DNA from: Pseudolactococcus sp041800635
Lineage (GTDB): Bacteria > Bacillota > Bacilli > Lactobacillales > Streptococcaceae
DNA: 64,000 bases
Assembly: GCA_047833645.1 (NCBI GenBank)
Contig: CP181259.1
Coordinates: 2,178,214 to 2,242,213 of the forward strand
Direction: 5' to 3'
In this document: positions 17,842 through 25,750 of the stretch, one piece after another
How positions within the stretch are numbered: the first letter of the stretch is position 1
Layout of the letters: the number at the start of each line of letters is the position of its first letter
Program-made: the position numbers and the translations under genes
Notes under the pieces: generated by a model
The model's input: only the letters and a program-made list of their open reading frames with translations
The model's database searches: none
Told to the model about the DNA's origin: nothing

Positions 17842-19191
17842 ATGTCACAAACAACGACAACACTCGCAGCACTGCAAGCTAAGATTCATGCTAAAGATCC
17901 CAATCAGCCAGAATTTTTGCAAGCTATTGATGAATTTTTTGCCAACCTCACACCTTTTTTGGATCAACATCCAGAAATTTTAGAACATAATTTAGTCGAA
18001 ATGATTACAGAGCCTGAGCGCGCCATCCAATTCCGCGTGCCTTGGCAAGATGATGCTGGCAAATGGCAAGTCAACCGTGGCTTCCGTGTCCAATTCAACT
18101 CAGCCATTGGGCCATATAAAGGTGGGTTAAGATTTCACCCGTCTGTTAACTTGTCTATCCTGAAATTTTTAGGCTTTGAACAAATCTTTAAAAACGCCCT
18201 AACGGGTCTCCCGATTGGTGGCGGTAAAGGTGGGTCAGATTTTGATCCTAAAGGCAAGTCTGACGCTGAAATCATGCGTTTTTGTCAGAGCTTTATGACA
18301 GAATTGCACCGCCATATCGGTCCTAACCTCGATGTCCCAGCTGGTGACATCGGTGTGGGTGGCCGTGAGATTGGTTATCTATATGGCCAATATAAACGTT
18401 TGCGTGGTAACGACCAAGGCGTTCTCACAGGTAAAGGTCTGACTTTCGGTGGCTCTTTAGCCCGGACAGAGGCGACGGGTTATGGTCTCGTTTATTTTGT
18501 TAAACATCTCTTAGCTGATCAAGGCGATAGCTTTAAGGGTAAAAAAGTCATGGTATCAGGTAGTGGGAATGTGGCTATCTATGCGATTGAGAAAGTCCAT
18601 GAATTGGGTGGTCGCGTTGTGACTGTTTCAGATTCTTCTGGTTATATCTATGATCCAGCTGGGATTGATTTGGCGCTTTTGAAAGACATTAAAGAAGTGA
18701 AGCGTGCGCGCTTGACGGAATACGTCAAAGCAAGACCTGAGGCCATCTATGTTGCAGACCAGTCTGTTTGGACGCATCAAGTCGCTGCTGAAATTGTACT
18801 ACCATGTGCCACACAAAATGAAATCTTAGCTGACTATGTGGCTGGCTTGATCAACAACGGGATTAAAATCGTTGCTGAAGGGGCCAATATGCCAACAACG
18901 CTTGAAGCGGTTGAGCTGTTACAGGCTGCTAAAGTGGTTTACTGTCCGGGTAAAGCGGCAAATGCCGGTGGTGTTGCCGTGTCAGCCTTGGAAATGAGCC
19001 AAAACTCAGCACGTTTGTCATGGACATTTGAAACGGTCGATCAAGAATTAGACAAGATCATGAAAATGATTTATGACAACTGTCGCGATACAGCTCAAGC
19101 TTTCGGTTTGGGCGATAACTTACTGGCAGGTGCCAATATCGCTGGTTTCAGAAAAGTTTCTGAAGCGATGTTAGCCCAAGGCCTCGTTTAA
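17842..19191 (+). CDS. gdhA: NADP-type glutamate dehydrogenase
   Basis: 449 residues, the hexameric bacterial GDH size. It interconverts 2-oxoglutarate plus ammonia and glutamate. It has the substrate-site GPYKGGLRFHPSVN and the LPIGGGKGGSDFDPKGKSD region with the catalytic Lys, PAGDIGVGGREIGYL, and a Rossmann VSGSGNVA. NADP preference is inferred from similarity to family I enzymes, not proven. AAGGAGG lies at 17831-17837 with ATG at 17842; a longer upstream frame was rejected. It sits between pepQ and ccpA, an unusual position. Confidence 0.95.
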   Translation: MSQTTTTLAALQAKIHAKDPNQPEFLQAIDEFFANLTPFLDQHPEILEHNLVEMITEPERAIQFRVPWQDDAGKWQVNRGFRVQFNSAIGPYKGGLRFHPSVNLSILKFLGFEQIFKNALTGLPIGGGKGGSDFDPKGKSDAEIMRFCQSFMTELHRHIGPNLDVPAGDIGVGGREIGYLYGQYKRLRGNDQGVLTGKGLTFGGSLARTEATGYGLVYFVKHLLADQGDSFKGKKVMVSGSGNVAIYAIEKVHELGGRVVTVSDSSGYIYDPAGIDLALLKDIKEVKRARLTEYVKARPEAIYVADQSVWTHQVAAEIVLPCATQNEILADYVAGLINNGIKIVAEGANMPTTLEAVELLQAAKVVYCPGKAANAGGVAVSALEMSQNSARLSWTFETVDQELDKIMKMIYDNCRDTAQAFGLGDNLLAGANIAGFRKVSEAMLAQGLV

Positions 19192-19300
19192 AAACAAAGA
19201 TAAGCAATTAACAGACACGTCGTGTGAATCAGGTGTTAGGGTGATTTGTTTGGATCACGATGACACTTTTGCAGGCGTGTTTTTGTGTTTTTTTGAGAGC
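19192..19300 (+). terminator. Probable terminator region after gdhA
   Basis: Nested short pairs (GTGAT 19241-19245 with ATCAC 19254-19258; ACACG 19215 with CGTGT 19275) end in a T-rich run at 19279-19294. Weak but the only candidate before the ccpA promoter. Confidence 0.5.
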
Positions 19301-19388
19301 TAAGCGGTCTGGTAGTGGGGAAAAGTCATGTCTTTAACGTTATTTTTATTAAAAATTGTCTTTTATTGAAAAAAAGGTGCAAAAGTTC

Positions 19389-19417
19389 TTGAAAACCTTT
19401 TCATAAAGTGATAAAAT
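19389..19417 (+). promoter_or_regulatory. ccpA promoter with cre-like site
   Basis: TTGAAA (19389-19394), 17 bases, TAAAAT (19412-19417). TGAAAACCTTTTCA at 19390-19403 is a cre match with one change at the central CG (CC) and covers the -35, suggesting autoregulation. Downstream, a palindrome ATGAAAATA-TT-ATTTTCAT lies in the 5' leader near 19431-19449. Confidence 0.65.
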
Positions 19418-19486
19418 AGATAGGAATGAAATGAAAATATTATTTTCATGAAAAGTGACACAACAACAAATAAGGAGCAGGTCATA

Positions 19487-20485
19487 ATGGAAAGCGAAAC
19501 AATTACAATATACGACGTCGCGCGTGAAGCGGGCGTCTCGATGGCAACGGTCAGCCGTGTCGTTAATGGCAATCAAAATGTGAAAGAGACAACACGCCGC
19601 AAGGTGTTAGACGTCATCGAACGTCTGGACTACCGCCCAAATGCAGTGGCTCGGGGTCTGGCCTCTAAAAAAACAACAACGGTTGGTGTGGTGATACCCG
19701 ACATTGCCAACAGCTATTTTGCGAGTTTGGCACGTGGGATCGACGATATCGCGACCATGTATAAATATAATATCGTCATCGCGAATTCGGATGGTGATGA
19801 TGCCAAGGAAATCAACGTGGTCAATACCTTGCTGGCTAAGCAGGTGGATGGCTTGGTTTTCCTCGCGCATAACTTGTCTGACAAGATTCGTGCGGAATTT
19901 TCACGGACACGGACGCCGATTGTTTTGGCGGGTGCGGTTGATCCGGAAGATCAAATTCCGTCGGTTAACATCGACTACACGGTAGCGACTAAGGAAGTGA
20001 CCTTGGAGCTTGCCAAAAACAATGAGAAAATCGCGCTGGTTGCGGGTCCCATGGTCAATGCCATCAATGGTAAGGAACGTTTGTCTGGCTACCAAGCGGC
20101 TTTGTCTGAGGTTGGTCTGACTTTCTCTGAAGGTCTGGTTTTTGAAACGACCTACAGCTATCCGGCTGGGTTGAAGTTGGCGGAACGGGTTAAGGCTTCT
20201 GGCGCGACTGCAGCTGTCGTAACGGATGATGAAGTAGCCGTAGGCTTGTTAAATGGCTTGGTTAACAGTGGTGTCAATGTCCCTGAGGACTTTGAAATCA
20301 TCACAGCCAACAACTCAGTCATCACAGAATTCACACGTCCGACACTGTCATCGATCGAACAACCCTTATATGACTTAGGTGCTGTGTCAATGCGTCTCCT
20401 GACTAAAATGATGAATAAAGAAGAAGTCGAAGGCAAGCGCGTGATATTACCACACGGTTTTGTCAAACGTGGGTCTAGTAAATAA
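19487..20485 (+). CDS. ccpA: Catabolite control protein A
   Basis: 332 residues, the same length as known lactococcal CcpA. LacI-family regulator that binds cre sites with HPr-Ser-P when glycolysis is active. The helix-turn-helix and hinge are canonical: TIYDVAREAGVSMATVSRVVNG, then YRPNAVARGLASKKTTTVGV. The effector domain continues with IPDIANSYFASLARGI and ends in the family's RPTLSSIEQPLYDLGAVSM stretch. AAGGAG precedes ATG 19487; an earlier in-frame ATG at 19448 has no ribosome-binding site. Likely targets in this window include pta and ccpA itself. Confidence 0.95.
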   Translation: MESETITIYDVAREAGVSMATVSRVVNGNQNVKETTRRKVLDVIERLDYRPNAVARGLASKKTTTVGVVIPDIANSYFASLARGIDDIATMYKYNIVIANSDGDDAKEINVVNTLLAKQVDGLVFLAHNLSDKIRAEFSRTRTPIVLAGAVDPEDQIPSVNIDYTVATKEVTLELAKNNEKIALVAGPMVNAINGKERLSGYQAALSEVGLTFSEGLVFETTYSYPAGLKLAERVKASGATAAVVTDDEVAVGLLNGLVNSGVNVPEDFEIITANNSVITEFTRPTLSSIEQPLYDLGAVSMRLLTKMMNKEEVEGKRVILPHGFVKRGSSK

Positions 20486-20522
20486 AGTAAGCTCATAAAG
20501 CAAGAATAAAAGCTTTGTGAAC

Positions 20523-20577
20523 AATAGGCGATGACTGATTTTCGATGTTAATCGAGTATCAGTCATCGCCTATTTTT
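20523..20577 (+). terminator. Strong terminator of ccpA
   Basis: A 17-bp perfect stem (AATAGGCGATGACTGAT and its complement) with a TTTTT tail; an inner TCGAT/ATCGA pair tightens the loop. Confidence 0.92.
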
Positions 20578-20865
20578 GTGCCGTTTTTGGATAGTTTGGG
20601 TAGCAGTGCGTTTGATGGTGAGCAATACTGCGAATTTGATCATCTTTCTGGGAAACAATACGAGATTAGCAGAAACACTATGCCCATTGAAAAGATAAGC
20701 CAATTCTTGTAGAAGGATAGTGTAACAATGGGAGAGCATAAAGATGGGAGCACAATGCTCTATCATATTTATAAAATTGAAAGAAAAATGACTGATACTC
20801 GTGTTATAATGATAGAAAGCACTTTATTGCGTTTCTTAACTCCCCATAGATTGACAGAGGTTATC
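20578..20865. other. Intergenic stretch upstream of the MFS gene
   Basis: No supported gene. It contains AGAGCAT/ATGCTCT inverted arms (about 20733-20761), a second occurrence of ATGACTGATACTCG (20789-20802) that is the inverted copy of the right arm of the ccpA terminator, and an extended -10 (TGT plus TATAAT, 20802-20810) that should drive the MFS gene. The repeat pair could mark a small decayed insertion. Confidence 0.5.
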
Positions 20866-22029
20866 ATGTTTAAAAAAGTCACACTTTCGACGCTCGTCGT
20901 TTTAAATTTTATCATTTATATTTCTCTAGGGTTGCCGGATTCTATTCTCGGGAGTGCCTGGCCCAGTATGCGTCAGAGCTATAGCATGGGCGCCAGTCAA
21001 GTCAGCTACCTGACAACAATCATGCTCCTCTTTTCATTCTTCTCCAGCATGCTCTACACCAAAATCGCCAGAAGGCTAACAGTAGCCCAAGTCATCTTGA
21101 TGAGCATGCTCAGTGTCATTATTGGCTTGCTTCTCATGGTCGTGAGCTCAAATCCCATCGTGCTCTTCCTATGTACACCCTTCATGGGGATTGGTCAAGG
21201 GGCGATCGATGTCACGGTCAATCACTTTGCGGCCAAACATTTACCCAGCTCACTCATGAGCCTCCTCCATGGCTTTTACGGCGTCGGCGTCAGCATGAGT
21301 GCCGCCATCCTTACCTTTTTCCTCTCCACCTTTTCAAGCTGGCGCTTTGCCATTGGCGCCATTGCCTTGCTGGAAATTTTGATCTTGCTGCTGATTTTTG
21401 TCTACCGCAGTCACTTCGCTGAACGAGATGATGCTGCCATTGCGCATGAGGGGAAAACAGATGCGCCTGCCAGTCAGAAATTCCAACTCAGCCATCTCAT
21501 CAGTCCCATCTTTTATTTCTTTTATGCCATCGAAGCGGTCATGGGCATTTTCCTCGCGACCTACTATGTCGAAAATTTCCAAGTCAACAGTGCCCAAGCT
21601 GCCTTCTATACGACATTGTTTTGGCTCGGCCTGATGGTTGGGCGATTCGTAACCGGCGCCCTAACCCGCTTCATGGCGGATAAAACAATCATTTACAGTC
21701 ACCTAGGACTCTTGCTGCTGATGAGCGTGACCCTCTTCCTCCCACCTGGTTTTTATACCATGGCAACAGTCTTTTTGATAGGGTTGGCGATGGCGCCCCT
21801 TTATCCGTTGATGATGATGTTACCCAATCAAATGTATCCAGAGCCCATTGCACAAAAGGTCATCTCATATAATGTCGGATTCTGTATGCTAGGCATTCTG
21901 GTTTTCCCCTTGTTATTCGGGGCCTTATTTAAAATCATGAGTTTTAGCATTTTTCCAGTCTTAATCTTGCTTTTAACGATCATTTTATCAGGCTTAGCCC
22001 TCTTGATTGATCAACAACAGAAAAAATAG
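20866..22029 (+). CDS. MFS transporter
   Basis: 387 residues with about 12 hydrophobic segments and the FucP/YfkF-like opening LGLPDSILGSAWPSMRQ, followed by a LTVAQ loop and GIGQGAIDVTVN in helix 4. Such proteins are often sugar or drug/solute facilitators; the substrate is not evident. ATG 20866 was chosen for AGAGG at 20855; the longer frame from 20728 would read through the promoter. Its stop lies inside the following terminator stem. Confidence 0.85.
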   Translation: MFKKVTLSTLVVLNFIIYISLGLPDSILGSAWPSMRQSYSMGASQVSYLTTIMLLFSFFSSMLYTKIARRLTVAQVILMSMLSVIIGLLLMVVSSNPIVLFLCTPFMGIGQGAIDVTVNHFAAKHLPSSLMSLLHGFYGVGVSMSAAILTFFLSTFSSWRFAIGAIALLEILILLLIFVYRSHFAERDDAAIAHEGKTDAPASQKFQLSHLISPIFYFFYAIEAVMGIFLATYYVENFQVNSAQAAFYTTLFWLGLMVGRFVTGALTRFMADKTIIYSHLGLLLLMSVTLFLPPGFYTMATVFLIGLAMAPLYPLMMMLPNQMYPEPIAQKVISYNVGFCMLGILVFPLLFGALFKIMSFSIFPVLILLLTIILSGLALLIDQQQKK

Positions 22030-22050
22030 CCTGCCAAAGCTATTTTTTTT
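22022..22050 (+). terminator. Terminator after MFS gene
   Basis: AAAATAGC (22023-22030) pairs with GCTATTTT (22039-22046) followed by T-run; the stem includes the stop codon. Confidence 0.8.
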
Positions 22051-22056
22051 GACAAT

Positions 22057-22112
22057 CTATTTCACTTTTATCGAAGTAGTGCTATAATCTATTTAGAGAT
22101 AAAACGAAATAG
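22057..22112 (+). promoter_or_regulatory. sdpRI promoter and probable SdpR operator
   Basis: An extended -10 (TGC plus TATAAT, 22080-22088) lies between the arms of a long inverted repeat: CTATTTC..TTTTATC at 22057-22072 and GATAAAACGAAATAG at 22098-22112. An inner ATCT/AGAT pair (22087-22100) also exists. ArsR-type autorepressors bind such dyads, so binding here would block RNA polymerase. Confidence 0.65.
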
Positions 22113-22129
22113 AAAGGAAATGAGAGCTG

Positions 22130-22411
22130 ATGAGTTTACAAGTAACCCTTAAGGCGATTTCAAACCCTGTGCGCCGAGAGATTTTGACGCTGTTAAAGTC
22201 AGGTCGATTGTCTGCTGGCGAGATTAGTGACCAGTTTAGCTTGAGCAGCGCCACGATTTCGAATCACTTGAAGCAATTAAAAGCTGCCGATTTGATTCGT
22301 GAAAGCAAGTATAAAAATTTTATCTATTACGAGTTGAACCTCAGTGTGTTTGAAGAAACCATGTTGTGGTTGAAAGGTTTTACAGGAGAAGGAGAGCGTG
22401 ATGAAATTTAA
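22130..22411 (+). CDS. ArsR-family repressor, SdpR-like
   Basis: 93 residues, a winged-helix ArsR protein without visible metal-binding Cys pairs. LKAISNPVRREILTLLKSGRLSAGEI is followed by the recognition helix region LSSATISNHLKQLKAADLI and a DLIRESKYKNFIYYELN wing, matching SdpR. In Bacillus SdpR represses sdpRI and is titrated to the membrane by toxin-loaded SdpI. It overlaps the SdpI gene by 11 bases. No sdpABC toxin genes are in the window, so it is an orphan immunity pair. Confidence 0.85.
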   Translation: MSLQVTLKAISNPVRREILTLLKSGRLSAGEISDQFSLSSATISNHLKQLKAADLIRESKYKNFIYYELNLSVFEETMLWLKGFTGEGERDEI

Positions 22412-23027
22412 AAAATTATTATGGCCAACAGTGGTTGGCTTACTTCCCATTTTAATGGGGGTGGCTGTCTATTCAAAATTGCCAGAAAAAATGCCTATCC
22501 ATTGGGGATTAGATGGCGAACCGAATGGCTTCGCGACGAGATGGGTTGGGATTTTGATTCTGCCTTTGATTATGGTTGTGGTTAACCTAATCGTTCAACT
22601 TAGCCTAGAGACGGCACCAAAAACAAATCTCAAACTTGGCAAACTGATGCTTTGGTTGCTGCCGATGATGTCGGTGATTTTTCAGACCTTAACCCTGAGT
22701 GAAGCACTCGGCTATCACTTAGATATCGCTTTGATTACCATGGTGATGGTTGGGATAATTTTCATTCTCTTGGGCAACTATATCCCTAAAACGCAACAGA
22801 ATAGGGTCGCTGGCTTTCGTTTTCCGATGACCTTCTCAAATCCAGATAACTGGCAAAAAACCAATCGTTTAGGTGGGATCATGTTAGTCATTTCAGGACT
22901 TGTCATGATTTTGGGTGGCATCATCAGTATTTGGTATCCAATAGTTGTTATTTTAACTTTTATCGTCATTTTAGTCTTAATTGTCCTCGTCCCTTTATGT
23001 TATTCGATTAGCTTAGCTCGGAAATGA
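22401..23027 (+). CDS. SdpI-family membrane protein (DUF1648/SdpI)
   Basis: 208 residues with six or so membrane segments. The N-terminal DUF1648 hallmark LPEKMPIHWGLDGEPNGFATRW is followed by the SdpI signature NRVAGFRFPMTFSNPDNWQKTNRLGG, where the NPDNW-type motif is typical. SdpI gives immunity to the SDP cannibalism toxin in Bacillus; orphan homologues are common and their toxin is mostly unknown. ATG 22401 was chosen (GGAGAG upstream). A terminator follows. Confidence 0.87.
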   Translation: MKFKKLLWPTVVGLLPILMGVAVYSKLPEKMPIHWGLDGEPNGFATRWVGILILPLIMVVVNLIVQLSLETAPKTNLKLGKLMLWLLPMMSVIFQTLTLSEALGYHLDIALITMVMVGIIFILLGNYIPKTQQNRVAGFRFPMTFSNPDNWQKTNRLGGIMLVISGLVMILGGIISIWYPIVVILTFIVILVLIVLVPLCYSISLARK

Positions 23028-23050
23028 CACTTTAACAGACTGTCAATTTA

Positions 23051-23085
23051 AAAACAGCTCAGAGTCAACAGGTGAGCTGTTTTTT
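23051..23085 (+). terminator. Terminator after sdpI-like gene
   Basis: AAAACAGCTCA pairs with TGAGCTGTTTT across an 11-base loop, followed by T-run. Confidence 0.9.
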
Positions 23086-23109
23086 AATGCTTTCGGGTCA
23101 TGTTTATAC

Positions 23110-23141
23110 TTGACATTATACTATATTAGGTATAGTATAAT
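23110..23141 (+). promoter_or_regulatory. PadR-operon promoter with perfect 9-bp palindrome
   Basis: TTGACA (23110-23115) is followed by TATACTATA-5 bases-TATAGTATA (23117-23139), a perfect dyad covering the spacer and -10 (TAGTAT at 23133 or TATAAT at 23136). This is the expected operator for the PadR repressor encoded just downstream. Confidence 0.75.
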
Positions 23142-23175
23142 GGTATATGATAAATAGTATAGAAAGGTATATAAT

Positions 23176-23487
23176 ATGACCATTCAAATCCCAACGGGTT
23201 TATTGGACGGTAGTGTGCTTGCGATTCTTGACACCCAAGATATGTATGGCTATCTTTTGACCAAGGAAATCCAGAAACACGTCAATGTGTCAGAATCCAC
23301 CATGTATCCCGTTCTGCGCCGGCTCCAAAAAAATGGCGACTTAATCACCTACGACGAAGCTTTTGAGGGACGGATGCGGCGGTATTATCAAATTACACCA
23401 TTGGGCCAGGCCCATTTGCTAGAGATTAAGCAGGAGTGGCGCGCCTTTTCAAGGGGCATCAGTGAGATTTTAGGAGGTACAGCATGA
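23176..23487 (+). CDS. PadR-family transcriptional repressor
   Basis: 103 residues. Winged helix with the PadR family signature: YGYLLTKEIQK, then SESTMYPVLRRLQKNGDL and RRYYQITPLGQ. PadR members of this small type control adjacent membrane-protein genes and respond to envelope stress or ligands. It is the first gene of a three-gene operon and overlaps the next by four bases (ATGA). The perfect dyad over its promoter indicates autorepression. Confidence 0.9.
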   Translation: MTIQIPTGLLDGSVLAILDTQDMYGYLLTKEIQKHVNVSESTMYPVLRRLQKNGDLITYDEAFEGRMRRYYQITPLGQAHLLEIKQEWRAFSRGISEILGGTA

Positions 23488-24080
23488 GTTATTTACAGGA
23501 TTTGGAGGCGAATTTGAAGGCTTTACCCGAGGCTGAAATCAAGGATGCCATGCTCTATTATGAGCAGTATTTCTATGAGGGGCAGCTAACGGATGGCCAG
23601 GCTGTGGCGGAGTTTGGCACGCCTAAGAATTTGGCGCGGCGCTTGGTCGCGGATTATTATATGGACGAGGCGCGTGATGTGCCAGAGGAAAATCAGAAAT
23701 CGCCGCTTGGCCTGGCTAAGATTATCATTCTTGCCTTGCTCGCGTCGCCGATTTTGATCCCCGTTGCGATCACAGTCGTCGCTCTGATTTTCGCCATCGT
23801 CGTGACCTTTGCAGCTCTCGCCTTTTCACTTGTCGTGACCCTCGGCGCATTCGGCTTCGCAGCGGTCATCAGCGTCATCGGCGGGGTCATCATCCTCACC
23901 CAATCCCTTCTCGGTGGCCTTTTCTATATTTCAGCAGGCATTGCGGTGATTGGCGGCTTTATCTTGCTTTGGCCGGTCGTTATGGCCATGGTCACAGGCT
24001 TGAAACAAGGTGTGTTCGTGATGATTCGTTGGATAGGGAAGCAAACAGTGGGCAGAAAGGGGGTTCAACATGACGCATAA
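23484..24080 (+). CDS. DUF1700/HAAS-domain membrane protein
   Basis: 198 residues. The N-terminal soluble helical domain (about 1-70, LEANLKALPEAEIKDAMLYYEQYF, AEFGTPKNLARRLVADY) is the HAAS/DUF1700 signature, followed by four or more hydrophobic segments. Such proteins regularly sit between a PadR regulator and a DUF4097 protein and are thought to sense or protect the envelope; the mechanism is not established. It overlaps both neighbours (4 and 11 bases). Confidence 0.88.
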   Translation: MSYLQDLEANLKALPEAEIKDAMLYYEQYFYEGQLTDGQAVAEFGTPKNLARRLVADYYMDEARDVPEENQKSPLGLAKIIILALLASPILIPVAITVVALIFAIVVTFAALAFSLVVTLGAFGFAAVISVIGGVIILTQSLLGGLFYISAGIAVIGGFILLWPVVMAMVTGLKQGVFVMIRWIGKQTVGRKGVQHDA

Positions 24081-24852
24081 AAGAAAAATGAGGTTGATTG
24101 GGGCGTTCTTGCTCATAGTGGGGGCACTAGCCGCCCTTGTGATTTGGCAATTTGAGAAACCAGGCAGTCTGGTGTGGGATCACGGTTTTAAGTATCAAAC
24201 GGAATCAAAAATGGCCGGTGAACTTGTGACGCATGACCTGCCAGTTGCGCCGTCAAAGATTACCGCGCTTGCGATTGATGTGAAAAATGCGGACGTTAAA
24301 GTGGTCAAAGGAGATCAATTTAAGGTGACAACACAAAACTGGTCATCAAAAGTTGCTACTCAAATCAGTTTTGATGCCGGTCAATTGACGGTTAAAGATA
24401 GTGAGAGTGAAGCCAATCGTCCTAGTTTTGGGTTTGGCATGGTCATTAGATCGAACCAAATTATTATTAGGCTACCGGAGTCACAGCATCTGTCATCTCT
24501 CCTTGTCAAAAGTAGCAACGGTGATCTGGATTTTGACCATGTGTCGGCTAAGACGGCAGAAATCACGGCTACGAACGGGGATACAAAGTTTGCGCGTGCT
24601 GCCTTTGGTGACTTGGCGATGACGAGTATCAATGGTGAGATTCTGTTAAACCGAACCAGCATCGAAAATGGCGGTGAAATTACTAATCAAAGTGGCGATA
24701 TTGCGATTAAAGACAGTCGCCTGCCCGTATTTTATGCTAAGACGAGGTGGGGCGATGAGAACATCGCGTCGAATCATGACTTGAGACAATCTAGTCAAAG
24801 TCAGGCTAAGTTAGTGGTAACAACTCAAAATGGCGATCTTGAAATCGATTAA
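24070..24852 (+). CDS. DUF4097-family beta-helix surface protein
   Basis: 260 residues. One N-terminal membrane anchor (about 8-28), then a repetitive extracytoplasmic beta structure with DUF4097 rungs (ITALAIDVKNADVKVV; SSNGDLDFDHVSAKTAEI; TNGDTKFARA; INGEILLNRT; NQSGDIAIKDS; TQNGDLEID). DUF4097 proteins are called putative adhesins but mostly accompany PadR/DUF1700 in envelope-stress units. Last gene of the operon; a strong terminator follows. Confidence 0.88.
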   Translation: MTHKRKMRLIGAFLLIVGALAALVIWQFEKPGSLVWDHGFKYQTESKMAGELVTHDLPVAPSKITALAIDVKNADVKVVKGDQFKVTTQNWSSKVATQISFDAGQLTVKDSESEANRPSFGFGMVIRSNQIIIRLPESQHLSSLLVKSSNGDLDFDHVSAKTAEITATNGDTKFARAAFGDLAMTSINGEILLNRTSIENGGEITNQSGDIAIKDSRLPVFYAKTRWGDENIASNHDLRQSSQSQAKLVVTTQNGDLEID

Positions 24853-24854
24853 GC

Positions 24855-24891
24855 AAACGCCCAACTGATGTGACTTCAGTTGGGCGTTTTT
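24855..24891 (+). terminator. Terminator after DUF4097 gene
   Basis: A 14-bp perfect stem AAACGCCCAACTGA and its complement, with a T-run. Confidence 0.93.
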
Positions 24892-24985
24892 CTGCCTCTT
24901 TTTTTTATGCTATTAGGAAATATTAGTAGAAAATTACGAAAATTCAGAAAAATGTAATAAATAACTATATCTTTTTATTTTGATG

Positions 24986-25054
24986 TGCTATAATATTAAA
25001 TAATAGATGGCAATCACAAGAGATTGTCTGACAAAAGTTTAACTATCTGAGGAG
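24986..25054 (+). promoter_or_regulatory. Promoter and structured leader of ECF S-component gene
   Basis: Extended -10 (TGC plus TATAAT, 24986-24994) puts the start near 25001. The leader can form GGCAATC (25009-25015) with GATTGTC (25022-25028, one wobble) inside AGAT (25005-25008) with ATCT (25045-25048), the latter abutting the AGGAG ribosome-binding site at 25050. It matches no riboswitch class I recognise. Confidence 0.45.
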
Positions 25055-25061
25055 AAGTAGC

Positions 25062-25613
25062 GTGAAAACAAAGAAAATATCGTTTGGTGCTTTATTTTTA
25101 GCGCTGTCCTTGCTCATCCCGCAGATTTTTCATCAGATTGGTTATCTGCAAGCGGGCGAGACCTTACTGCCCATGCACTTGCCGATTTTCTTATGCGGGC
25201 TCTTGCTTGGTGGACTTTATGGTGGGTTCGTGGGAGCAGTAGCGCCTGTCCTCTCCTTTTTATTAACGGGTATGCCACCGCTGACAGTCATGGTTTTCAT
25301 GTCTATCAAACTTGCCGTTTATGGCTTGGTTACTGGTCTTTGTCTGCAGCGAGGCTTTGTTACCAAAGCCCATGGTATCTGGCTAGCTTTAGTGCTTGCC
25401 ATGGTAGCTGGGCGACTGGCTAAGGTTATCGCTATTTACCTTGCTTTGCCTCTCTTTGGCATTTCTGTTGGCGGTGTCGATACCGTTGTGACTGCAACAC
25501 TGACAGGACTACCAGGCATCTTATTGCAATTGTTTTTGATCCCATTGATCGTGATGAAATTAGAAAGGAATGGCTATTTACATGACCTTAGAAAAGTGGC
25601 GGACAGAATTTGA
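25062..25613 (+). CDS. ECF transporter S component family protein
   Basis: 183 residues, GTG start with GGAG upstream. Five or six hydrophobic helices with an opening ISFGALFLALSLLIPQIFH and MHLPIFLCGLLLGGLYGGFVGAVAPVLSFLL, the pattern of ECF S components that bind a vitamin and dock onto a shared EcfAAT module. The substrate is unknown. The gene overlaps by 32 bases the start of a second frame that is cut off by the inserted sequence, suggesting an original two-gene operon with an enzyme using the same vitamin (inference). Confidence 0.75.
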   Translation: MKTKKISFGALFLALSLLIPQIFHQIGYLQAGETLLPMHLPIFLCGLLLGGLYGGFVGAVAPVLSFLLTGMPPLTVMVFMSIKLAVYGLVTGLCLQRGFVTKAHGIWLALVLAMVAGRLAKVIAIYLALPLFGISVGGVDTVVTATLTGLPGILLQLFLIPLIVMKLERNGYLHDLRKVADRI

Positions 25614-25653
25614 AGCGGGCCAATATAGGGCACCTCTAATAACTACCAATTAA
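25582..25653 (+). pseudogene. 5' fragment of a gene truncated by insertion
   Basis: An ATG inside the end of the ECF gene, with AGAAAGGAATGG upstream, opens a frame MTLEKWRTEFEAGQYR that looks real to about residue 16. It then meets foreign sequence (from about 25630) and a stop at 25651-25653. I do not recognise the protein. The foreign stretch carries CACCTCTAA twice (25631 and 25656) and may be the end of another mobile element. Confidence 0.55.
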
Positions 25654-25750
25654 TTCACCTCTAAATGAAATTAGAAAAAAACACAGAAAACTAAGCATAG
25701 TCTGTCAAGCCCCAAATAAAATAGACAGTTCAAAAAAAACACATTTCCAC

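Noticed and set aside
20563..20766. 67-codon minus-strand ORF
   Set aside because: Starts within an intergenic inverted-repeat region and ends in the ccpA terminator; no support for coding.
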